NCBI GenBank assembly: GCA_027623585.1
Contig: JAQBVK010000011.1
Span: 1 to 17,171, forward strand
Direction: 5' to 3'
Source: Planctomycetota bacterium
GTDB taxonomy: Bacteria > Planctomycetota > UBA1135
Length of the DNA stretch: 17,171 nucleotides
Shown: one piece after another, positions 1-6,013 of the stretch
How the letters are laid out: every line of letters starts with the position of its first letter
How positions within the stretch are numbered: position 1 is the stretch's first letter
The notes under the pieces: generated by a model
Told to the model about the DNA's origin: nothing
The model's input: the letters and a program-made list of their open reading frames with translations, nothing else
Databases searched by the model: none
Program-made: the position numbers and the translations under genes

Positions 1-63
1 CACGTTCTGACCTGGCTACTCGGCGGTCTCGTGATTGCGAAGTTCGTGGTGCCGAAGCCTTAA
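1..63 (+). CDS. C-terminal end of an unidentified membrane protein (partial)
   Basis: Only the last 20 codons are inside the window, ending at a TAA at 61-63. They encode a hydrophobic stretch (LTWLLGGLVIAKFVV) followed by a short Pro/Lys tail, which looks like a final transmembrane helix. The family cannot be recognised from this much sequence. A strong hairpin follows 17 nt after the stop, which supports a real gene end here. Confidence 0.5.
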   Translation, partial: HVLTWLLGGLVIAKFVVPKP

Positions 64-80
64 GGTGTTTTGAAAAGAAC

Positions 81-108
81 GCGCCCCGGTCCGTGAGGAC
101 CGGGGCGC
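81..108. terminator. Bidirectional hairpin terminator between convergent genes
   Basis: A perfect 12-bp GC-rich stem (81-92 with 97-108) closes on a GTGA loop, which is a GNRA-type tetraloop. It lies between the plus-strand stop at 63 and the minus-strand stop at 129. Reading minus, the stem is followed by TTCTTTT, a good U-tract. Reading plus, the tail is only TTGTTGG, so termination should be stronger for the minus-strand gene. Confidence 0.85.
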
Positions 109-128
109 TTGTTGGACCCGTGTGACGG

Positions 129-1145
129 TTAGCGGACGCTGATCGCCGCCTGGGCGAGGTCCGCGATGCGCCGCGCGCGCTCGCCGATTTTGGTGCCAGC
201 GTGATCGGTCGCGAACTTCTGCAGTTTCTTGACCGCTTTCTCGTCCTTGCCGGCCTCGTAAGCGTCGGCGGAGAGGCGCAGGAGTTCCTTCTCGGCCATC
301 ATCTCCTTCTGGACCTCAGGGCCTTCGAAGAGCGAGACGAGTTCGGAGGTTTTCTCGATGAGCGAGTCCTCGCCTTTCACGCCCTTGAGCAGAGACTCAT
401 GGCGCGCATCGGCCGCGATCCACTGACCGCGTTCGGTCAAGGCGCGCACGCGCGCCGCTTCACGGCCCACCTTCTCGGCGACCTGCGCCTCGAACTTGGT
501 GGCTGCTTCTGCGACGACTGCGTCTTTGCCTTGAGCTTTCGCGCCAACCTTGCGCGCTTCGGCGATGGCCTTGGCGTAGTTGCCTTCGTCCATCTGCTTG
601 TACGCCTTGGTCAAGGCTTCCGGCGCTTCGGCCGGCGCGCTCGAACCCTTCTTCACCAACTCGGCGATCGTCTGGTTGATTTTTGAGTGGTCGCTCGCGC
701 TGTTGCCGACCATCAGTACTTTGCCGTCAGGGCCGAGGAGCGCGTAGGACGGGAGCCCGCTGCCCCCAGTGCTGAACGGACGCTCTGTGGTCCAGATCGC
801 ATTGTTGCCCAACCACTTGTTGCGCAGTGCGAAGGACAGACTCATTTCGTCGCTCGCGCCTTGGGACTCGACCAGGATCACCTGGATCGCGTCACCGTAT
901 TCAGTTTGAAGTTTCACGGCAGCCGGCACGGACTGCCCGATGCAGGTGCCTCACTTGGTGCCCCAGAAGTCCACCAAGATCGGCTTGCCGCGGAAGTCGG
1001 CAAGGCTGGTGGCGGCGGATCCCTGGAAGAGATCGGTGTGCCAGGAATACTCGGGTTGATCCCCGGCGGAGACCGTGGATTGCGCGGCAAGAGCCGGCGC
1101 CGCCAGGGTGGCGGCGAGGAGGGGGAGAGCGAGGCGGGTCAACAT
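129..1145 (-). CDS. Secreted thioredoxin-fold protein, candidate selenoprotein (UxxC), helical C-terminus
   Basis: The gene reads as 338 residues if the in-frame TGA at 953-951 is decoded. Residues 1-20 form a signal peptide ending ALA, so the protein should act outside the cytoplasm. Residues 43-62 (SAATSLADFRGKPILVDFWG) are a typical TlpA/redoxin beginning. The motif then reads Gly-Thr-Lys-TGA-Gly-Thr-Cys, so the TGA is residue 65, in the place of the first catalytic cysteine, and Cys68 is the resolving cysteine. The rest of the fold is intact: VQVILVESQGA-like strand, then GSGLPSYALLGPDGK with the cis-proline near 132. From about residue 165 the chain is Ala/Glu/Lys-rich helix, probably TPR-like. 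The ATG at 1145 overlaps the thiE stop by 7 nt (ATGTTGA), which suggests translational coupling and decides the start. Without selenocysteine insertion the product would be a useless 64-residue peptide, or a restart could occur at the GTG at 929. A nonsense mutation or a sequencing error in a TGC/TGT codon remains possible. Confidence 0.75.
917..950 (-). promoter_or_regulatory. Candidate bacterial SECIS hairpin after the in-frame TGA
   Basis: Two mutually exclusive hairpins can form in the mRNA just after the TGA. One pairs 937-931 with 918-924 (7 bp including one U-G) around the 6-nt loop CGUGCC, whose second base is G. That loop begins 21 nt after the TGA, which fits the published bacterial SECIS spacing (about 16-37 nt, G among the first two loop bases). 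The other pairs 950-946 with 929-925 and 945-942 with 936-933 around AUCGG, and starts directly after the TGA. I judged folding by eye only. GC-rich DNA forms such stems easily, so this is supporting evidence, not proof. Confidence 0.4.
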
Positions 1146-1789
1146 TCCCCCAATGTACGGCTGAAAGGGGCTCCCGCGTGTGGAAGAAGCGCCCAAGCAG
1201 CGCCGTGAGGGTCCTGAGAGGCGCACAGGGCCGAGCTCACGGCGACTCCGGTCGCCGGGCCCAGCTCTCCCCGGTTCTCCACAGTGATTCCACCGATTGC
1301 CAACATCGTCAATCCGAGCCCTTGGGCGTATTGGGCGGCTTCCCGGACCCGTTCGGCTCCGAGGCCCTTCGCGTACTCCTTGGTGGCGCTTGGAAAGGCG
1401 GGCCCGAAGCCGACGTAGTCCACCGCCGCGCGCATCTGCGCCGCCGCATCGAGGTGTTCCGAAGTGCGCGTGCTCCAGCCGATCAGCGCGCCCGGCCCGA
1501 GAATCTTGCGCGCGTCGGCCGGAGCGAGATCAGCTTGACCGAGATGCACGCCATCGGCGCCGCAGGCGGCGGCGATTTCGACTGAATCGTTAACTACGAG
1601 CGGGACGCCGAGCGCGCGGCATACGGCGAGCGCGTCTTCCGTCCAAGCCGCGAATTCGCGGGCTGAGAGCGATTTCTCGCGAAGCTGGACGAGATCGGCG
1701 CCGCCGCGGATCGACTCTTCGAGCACGCGTAAGGGCGGCAAGCGGCACAGCTCTCGCGTGAGCACGAGGCACAATCGCGGCGCGGTCAT
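1139..1789 (-). CDS. thiE: Thiamine-phosphate synthase (ThiE-like)
   Basis: This 216-residue TIM-barrel protein should join HMP-PP and the thiazole phosphate to give thiamine phosphate in the cytoplasm. Family motifs are in order: VQLREK (34-39), VND (66-68), GVHLGQ (80-85), IGWSTRT (103-109, usually IGVSTH in the family), DYVGFGPAFPSATK (124-137), AIGGI (164-168) and GVAVSSAL near 181. Length matches the family. Some homologues in this superfamily (TenI) lack synthase activity, but the phosphate-binding and FPSATK segments favour a true synthase. The ATG at 1789 has no strong Shine-Dalgarno sequence. The 3' end overlaps the start of the redoxin gene by 7 nt, so the two are probably co-transcribed. 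A terminator upstream separates it from the zinc-ribbon gene, so it should have its own promoter. Confidence 0.9.
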   Translation of the reverse strand: MTAPRLCLVLTRELCRLPPLRVLEESIRGGADLVQLREKSLSAREFAAWTEDALAVCRALGVPLVVNDSVEIAAACGADGVHLGQADLAPADARKILGPGALIGWSTRTSEHLDAAAQMRAAVDYVGFGPAFPSATKEYAKGLGAERVREAAQYAQGLGLTMLAIGGITVENRGELGPATGVAVSSALCASQDPHGAAWALLPHAGAPFSRTLGEC

Positions 1790-1824
1790 CAGAAGATCAT
1801 GCTCGGCGCGGCAGAGTGCGCAAT

Positions 1825-1866
1825 AAAAAATCGCGCCGCGGGCCGCTCGGGGGGGTTGCGGCGCGA
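1825..1866 (-). terminator. Rho-independent terminator of the zinc-ribbon gene
   Basis: Reading minus, a perfect 9-bp stem (1866-1858 with 1839-1831, GCGCGCC-rich) encloses an 18-nt loop. It is followed directly by six T residues (1830-1825). It lies 53 nt beyond the stop of the zinc-ribbon gene and upstream of thiE. Confidence 0.75.
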
Positions 1867-1918
1867 GGCGCGTTCGAGTCAGGGTTGAAGGAATACTGTC
1901 TGGTCGGGGATGCCGGCG

Positions 1919-2125
1919 TCAGGAGACGCGCTTCTGGCGGTCTTCCGAGTCCTTGCGCACTGGGCGTAAGGACCTTTGGAAGGCACGCTTGTCTTGGGGA
2001 CTGAACAGCCTGACCTTTGCGCCGCATTCGACGCAGAAGCAGGCTTCGGTGCTTTGAAGGAAACGCACGTACAGGTCGCAGTGCGGGCAGTACTTCGATT
2101 CCTGGTAGTAGTCAGAGTGGCGCAT
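1919..2125 (-). CDS. Small zinc-ribbon protein of unknown function
   Basis: The ORF encodes 68 residues with two CxxC knuckles, C13-x2-C16 and C31-x2-C34, separated by 14 residues, in the form KYCPHC ... FCVECG. This is a classic zinc ribbon, and the segment AKVRLFSPQDKRAF after the second knuckle resembles short conserved zinc-ribbon proteins I recall from environmental bacteria. The C-terminal third is basic (RPVRKDSEDRQKR), which would suit nucleic-acid or protein binding. There is no signal peptide, so it is cytoplasmic. It has no strong ribosome-binding site. A dedicated terminator downstream and AT-richer DNA upstream suggest that it is a single-gene transcript. The exact role is unknown. 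Confidence 0.75.
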   Translation of the reverse strand: MRHSDYYQESKYCPHCDLYVRFLQSTEACFCVECGAKVRLFSPQDKRAFQRSLRPVRKDSEDRQKRVS

Positions 2126-2183
2126 GGCTGAAAGTGAAGGGGTTCTTCAGCGCCAAGGGGCAACGAAATCTAGCCCGCAATGG

Positions 2184-2216
2184 GGATTTTGGGGGCGAAA
2201 ATCCTAATATTTTAGG
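2184..2216. repeat. Paired inverted repeats upstream of the zinc-ribbon gene
   Basis: Two perfect inverted repeats adjoin in the 112-nt gap between queG and the zinc-ribbon gene. GGATTTT (2184-2190) pairs with AAAATCC (2198-2204) around GGGGGCG, and CCTAA (2203-2207) pairs with TTAGG (2212-2216) around TATT. The local sequence is clearly AT-richer than the genes on either side. They could be an operator/promoter for the zinc-ribbon gene or a weak 3' structure for queG. The sequence does not decide between these. Confidence 0.4.
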
Positions 2217-2237
2217 TGAATATCAGGAAGTTGCTGA

Positions 2238-3377
2238 TCAGGCTTGCGAGCAGAGTAGGGCTGATTCTGCTTCCCCTCGGACCGCGGAATCCGGGTCCTT
2301 CCGTGCCTTTTCGAGCTCCTGGCGGCTCTCCCCGATCCGGCCCAGTGCCCAGGCGGCGTGGCCACGGACCAGCGCCGAGGGGTGTCCAGCAAGAGTCTCC
2401 CGCAGAACCGGGACGCCCCGGCCAAGGTTGCCGAGCACGACGACGGCGTTGCGAGCCATGCCTTCGGCCCCGGCCCGGCGGATCGGGCTGCCTGTGAACA
2501 ACTTGTTGAAAACCTCTGGAGAAAGGGCGGGAAGGTCCTCCAGACTCAACTCGGCGAGGGCGGGATGGAAGCCCAGGCTCGCGCTGTGGTCGCCAGTGTG
2601 GGCGCCGAAGGGGCAGACCTCTAGGCAGACGTCGCAACCGAAGACCCACTCACCCATCGCGGAGCGCAAAGGGGGGGGGATTGCGGCGCGTGATTCGATC
2701 GTCAAATAGGAGATGCATCGGCGTGGATCGAGCAGGAAGGCGCCGTCGAAGGCTTGCGTCGGGCAGGCGTCGAGGCAACGCGTGCAGCTTCCGCAGTGGC
2801 CGGCGCGCGCCGCGGGGGGGGCCCAGGGAAGCATTTCGACGTCCACCAAGAGTTCGCCGAGCAGTACCCACGGTCCATGACTTGCGTCCAGCAACAGGGT
2901 GTTTTTGCCGCGGAAGCCCACCGCGCCGCGAATGGCCCATTCACGCTCCAGCACCGGCGCGGCGTCGACCACCGCGCGAAAGCGTGAAAGGAAACCGCTC
3001 GCGCGGAGCGCCTTGCCGAGCTTCTCGAGCCGTCGCCCGAGCACGTTGTGATAGTCGCGCCCGAGCGCGTAACGGGCTACGCGCCCCCCCCCTCGGAAGC
3101 CGCCGGCTGCCCGCGCGTATGGCATCGCAAAGAGCAGCGCCCCGCGTACCCAGGGCTTCCACGCGCGCAGGTCGGCGAAGGAAGAGCGCCCACCCTCCAA
3201 ATACGCCATCTCACCGGCGCGAAAATCGTCGAACCAGCGGCTGAGGCGTTCGTTCACCTCAGCGTCCAAGGGCTGAGCCGGGAGACTCGCGCGTAGCGTC
3301 AGTCCCGCCTCTTCCGCGGCTGCGGCGGCGATCGCTACCGATTCCGGCGGCGGAGGAGCGGGAGGACGAGGGCGCAT
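2238..3377 (-). CDS. queG: Epoxyqueuosine reductase QueG
   Basis: The 379-residue product should reduce epoxyqueuosine to queuosine at the wobble base of GUN tRNAs, using cobalamin and two [4Fe-4S] clusters. Visible motifs are DYHNVL (108-113), VDAAPVLER with the probable catalytic Asp (about 138-145), C195-x2-C198-x2-C201-x3-C205 followed by PTQAF, CISYLTIESR (Cys221), and GC248-x2-C251-x3-C255-P. All eight cluster cysteines are present. The last about 60 residues are HEAT-like (ARNAVVVLGNLG, HAAWALGRIG), as in the longer QueG forms. I prefer the ATG at 3377. ATGs at 3422 and 3419 would add a non-conserved leader and overlap the divergent gene. The gene contains three long homopolymers (9 G at 2671-2679, 8 G at 2814-2821, 9 C at 3084-3092, plus-strand sense), all currently in frame. 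Confidence 0.93.
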   Translation of the reverse strand: MRPRPPAPPPPESVAIAAAAAEEAGLTLRASLPAQPLDAEVNERLSRWFDDFRAGEMAYLEGGRSSFADLRAWKPWVRGALLFAMPYARAAGGFRGGGRVARYALGRDYHNVLGRRLEKLGKALRASGFLSRFRAVVDAAPVLEREWAIRGAVGFRGKNTLLLDASHGPWVLLGELLVDVEMLPWAPPAARAGHCGSCTRCLDACPTQAFDGAFLLDPRRCISYLTIESRAAIPPPLRSAMGEWVFGCDVCLEVCPFGAHTGDHSASLGFHPALAELSLEDLPALSPEVFNKLFTGSPIRRAGAEGMARNAVVVLGNLGRGVPVLRETLAGHPSALVRGHAAWALGRIGESRQELEKARKDPDSAVRGEAESALLCSQA

Positions 3378-3420
3378 TCGTGACAATCCCGGTACCACGG
3401 GGCCGCCGGAGACTGCCATC

Positions 3421-4404
3421 ATGCAGAATCAGGGCCAATCCGTCCGCCCCGGCGTCGTTGTTGGTCGGACCCGCAGGAAATTCAGGTTCATTCGCCTCCT
3501 TCTCGCTGCCTTCGTCTTCCTGGCTCTTCTGCTCCAGTCTCGAGCCCTTGCGGGAGTGGGTGATGGCGCGGCTGGACAGCCCAGCGCCGCCGAGGCGAGC
3601 GCCGAGTACTTGCTGCGAGAGTTGCCCGGGGTGCCCGATGCGCTGCGCGAAGCCGTGCTTGCTGGTCGCAAAGACGAAGCCTTGCGCATGACGCGCGAAC
3701 TCGCCGACCACGATGCCGCGCAGCGCCCGTTCTGGTTGTTGCTCGAAGGCGTCGTCCTGCAGCAGGCGGAAGATCACGTGCACGCGTTGAACTCCTTCGC
3801 GCGCGCCGAGGCCTTGGCTTCCGAGGCCAGCAGTCCGTGGTTGCACAAGTTGCGCTTCGCGCGCGCCGCCTCTCACCGCGCGCTGGGTCAGTGGAAAGAA
3901 GTCGAGGAGGTGTTCGAAGCCGAGACCGATCGGCTGCGTTCCGGTGGACGTCAGCAAGACCTGGCCTCGGTGGTGTTGGCATTCGCCGACGAGTCGAGCA
4001 CGCCGAAGGAGAATGCGCCGCCCGGAGCCGGCCTCGACTACGCGCGCGCCCGAGCCCTTTACCAACAAGTCCTGGCGATGGAAGTCCCGGCCGACGCCCG
4101 CGAGTATTCGCTGTGGCGGCTCGGCTTCTGCGCGCGCGAGGGCGGCGATTGGAACGGAGCGATCCAGGCCTGGGAGTCTTGGCTCGGCGAATGGGACCCC
4201 GCGTGGCAAGCCGCGCGCGGCGCCACTCGCGCCCGTCCGGCGAGCGCCGTGCCGGAGCGCGTGTTCGACGTTCGACTCGCGCACGCGCGCGCGATCCAAG
4301 ACGGCGCGGGGGATGCCGCGCGCGCGGCGCGTAGTTTCGAGGATCTGGAAGCCCTCTTGCGCGGCTACTTGGCAGGCGAAGGACTGCTCAGCACCAAATT
4401 TTAG
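3421..4404 (+). CDS. Exported TPR-like protein, probably C-terminally truncated
   Basis: This 327-residue ORF begins with a basic stretch and a single hydrophobic segment (about 22-40, FIRLLLAAFVFLALLLQ), a signal peptide or membrane anchor. The rest is alpha-helical and TPR-like: paired helices with A/L/G spacing (for example YARARALYQQVLAMEV, YSLWRLGFCAREGGDWNGAI). The segment ADESSTP plus the following repeat resembles, from memory, the helical N-terminus of very large secreted proteins with alpha-2-macroglobulin-type domains. That is a low-confidence resemblance. The ORF stops abruptly at a TAG (4402-4404) that overlaps the stop of the opposing gene, and no further domain follows, so it may be the stump of a longer gene. 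It is divergent from queG, with 43 nt between the chosen starts. Confidence 0.6.
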   Translation: MQNQGQSVRPGVVVGRTRRKFRFIRLLLAAFVFLALLLQSRALAGVGDGAAGQPSAAEASAEYLLRELPGVPDALREAVLAGRKDEALRMTRELADHDAAQRPFWLLLEGVVLQQAEDHVHALNSFARAEALASEASSPWLHKLRFARAASHRALGQWKEVEEVFEAETDRLRSGGRQQDLASVVLAFADESSTPKENAPPGAGLDYARARALYQQVLAMEVPADAREYSLWRLGFCAREGGDWNGAIQAWESWLGEWDPAWQAARGATRARPASAVPERVFDVRLAHARAIQDGAGDAARAARSFEDLEALLRGYLAGEGLLSTKF

Positions 4405-5369
4405 CCTGCGACGAGCCCGCCATCCGGATGCAGCAGGGCTCCGTGAATCTCCCGACTCTCGTCGCGTGCGTTGAGACAGGCGGAAATGATTTCGGCTTCG
4501 AGGCGTGGTCCTTCCAGCTCCATGGCCACGGGCAGATTGCCCGCGAAGAGAAAGGCGCCCACTCTCCAGCGCTTGCCGAGCGGAACTCCCGTGAAGTGAA
4601 CAGTCCCATTCTGAGCCACCATGCTCATGGAGCCGAGCAAGCCGTACTGGTCCCATCCGTGCGCCCGGGCGGAATCGCTCTCTTCCAGATAAACGGCTCG
4701 CGGATCACACACGAGATGCCCGTCCTCGTCCCGCAACTCGATACTGATGCACCCACTCGCGCCCATAGGGATCACGTACTCGCGCAACGATTCACCATAA
4801 GGCATCTGTACGGGATTGGAACGATCGAAACCGGCCCAAAGAGTCCACGGCTCGCGAACCCTGCCCCCGTCCGAACCAGCACCGCCCAAGAAGAGGGGTA
4901 CGGGGAGATGGCAGGCGCGATCAGGCGCCTCGAGCAGGAGAGTCCACGTGCGCAAAGGAGGCAAATCCAAGAGCAACATGGCGATGGAATGGCGTGCAGG
5001 AGCTTCGAGGGCATCGAATCCTTCAAGGTAAATTCGATACCAAGAACTCCATTCCGATCGTCCGCGAGAGGAAGCGTGAAGGCGCCATGCGTTGTGAAGA
5101 GCGCCCGGCTTCCACCACACGACTCCGCGGGAATCCGCGCGAAGAGTGTTCCAGCGGCCGGATTCAAATTCGTGATCGAGAACCCCGTGAACGACCACGC
5201 ATCTGGGAAGCGGAGTATCGTCGTTGATTGGAATTGGCTCTGCGAAGAATCGGGCTCCCGGACAGGGCTTGCCGTCGGCGGCGATCAAAACGGGAATGAA
5301 TCCTTCCGAAGCGCGCTGTTCATCTCCCGGCCTGGAGGCAAATCGATATCCGGAGTAGGAGCCCCCGGG
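4401..5369 (-). CDS. Carboxypeptidase-regulatory-like beta-sandwich protein, likely degenerate fragment
   Basis: The open frame runs from just after the SDR stop (5370) to a TAA at 4401-4403. The first in-frame start I can find is a TTG at 5288, giving 295 residues. Coding begins earlier by appearance: ASEGFIPVLIAADGKPCPGA spans that TTG. It is paralogous to the 721-residue protein at 8179-6014. GVPLGKRWRVGAFLFAG aligns with GVGLKERWLVGAPILAD there, and REIHGALLHPDGGL with RVIHGTLTEPDGRPL. The paralogue continues for about 350 residues beyond that point, while this one stops in the middle of the domain, and it also lacks the paralogue's N-terminal membrane helix. An ATG overlapping the SDR stop (ATGA, 5373) starts MTRGLLLRISICL in another frame and ends after 17 codons, so a frameshift may have separated the real start. 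Probably a pseudogene or remnant. Base composition looks less GC-rich than its neighbours. Confidence 0.5.
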   Translation of the reverse strand, partial: PGGSYSGYRFASRPGDEQRASEGFIPVLIAADGKPCPGARFFAEPIPINDDTPLPRCVVVHGVLDHEFESGRWNTLRADSRGVVWWKPGALHNAWRLHASSRGRSEWSSWYRIYLEGFDALEAPARHSIAMLLLDLPPLRTWTLLLEAPDRACHLPVPLFLGGAGSDGGRVREPWTLWAGFDRSNPVQMPYGESLREYVIPMGASGCISIELRDEDGHLVCDPRAVYLEESDSARAHGWDQYGLLGSMSMVAQNGTVHFTGVPLGKRWRVGAFLFAGNLPVAMELEGPRLEAEIISACLNARDESREIHGALLHPDGGLVAG

Positions 5370-6011
5370 TCATGTTGAGAGATGGTCATGCCAGATGCGG
5401 ACGCCGTCGGCGGGCGGGAGGGTGTGCATCGCGGCGGCGAGGCCGGCGGCGCGGGTGGGGCGGTAGCGGCGGGCCTTGCCTGGGAGGAAGAGTTGCCAGA
5501 GCGGCGAGGTGGCGAGGGCGACGCGTTCGCCGAGGCGGAACTCGGCGCGTGGGCCGCGCAGCAGGCCGGGGCGGAACAGCGTGAGGTGCGGAAAGTTCAT
5601 CGCGGTGAGCTCGCGCTCGGTCTCGCCTTTGACGCGTAGATAGAAAGAGCGCGCGTTCGGATCGGCGCCGACCGAGGACACGCTGCGGAAGTCGAGCGTG
5701 CCGGCGCGGCGCAGCGCGGACGCGAAGGCGAGGACGGCGTCGTGATCCACGGCGCGAAATGCTTCCTTGGAACCAGCGGCGCGGATCGTGGTGCCGAGGC
5801 AGCAGTAGCCATGCTCTACCCGCGCCCACGGCGCGTCCGTCGGCAAGTGCGCGAAGTCGGCCTGATGAAAGCGCACGCGTGCGTCCTTGCCGGCACCATC
5901 GGGAGCACGGCGGCCGACGAGGTGAATTTCCTTCACCAGAGGATCGTCGCGGAGTGCCTGCAACAGCAAGCCGCCGACCATCCCCGTCGCGCCCGCGAGC
6001 GTGACGCGCAC
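5370..6011 (-). CDS. NAD(P)-binding atypical SDR protein (HTATIP2-like)
   Basis: The 213-residue protein opens with the Rossmann motif GATGMVG (8-14) and VGRR at the end of the second strand. It then has CCLGTTIRAAGSKEAFRAVD, SVSSVGADPNARSFYLRVKG and LFRPGLLRGPR. These are the signature segments of the HTATIP2/TIP30-like group of atypical short-chain dehydrogenases. The YxxxK catalytic pair is YLRVK in this group. The substrate is unknown. The start is a GTG at 6011, two nucleotides after the stop of the upstream gene, with GGAAGA about 8 nt upstream as ribosome-binding site. It is therefore likely to be co-translated with the upstream 721-residue gene. No signal peptide, cytoplasmic. Confidence 0.85.
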   Translation of the reverse strand: MRVTLAGATGMVGGLLLQALRDDPLVKEIHLVGRRAPDGAGKDARVRFHQADFAHLPTDAPWARVEHGYCCLGTTIRAAGSKEAFRAVDHDAVLAFASALRRAGTLDFRSVSSVGADPNARSFYLRVKGETERELTAMNFPHLTLFRPGLLRGPRAEFRLGERVALATSPLWQLFLPGKARRYRPTRAAGLAAAMHTLPPADGVRIWHDHLST

Positions 6012-6013
6012 GA

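Noticed and set aside
201..1208. Plus-strand ORFs opposite the redoxin gene
   Set aside because: They are composition shadows with no recognisable motif, while the minus strand carries a clear thioredoxin fold.
5370..5372. A second possible TGA recoding site, since the SDR stop is in frame with the following ORF
   Set aside because: The SDR has full family length and ends naturally, there is no catalytic Cys position at the TGA, and frame agreement by chance is one in three.
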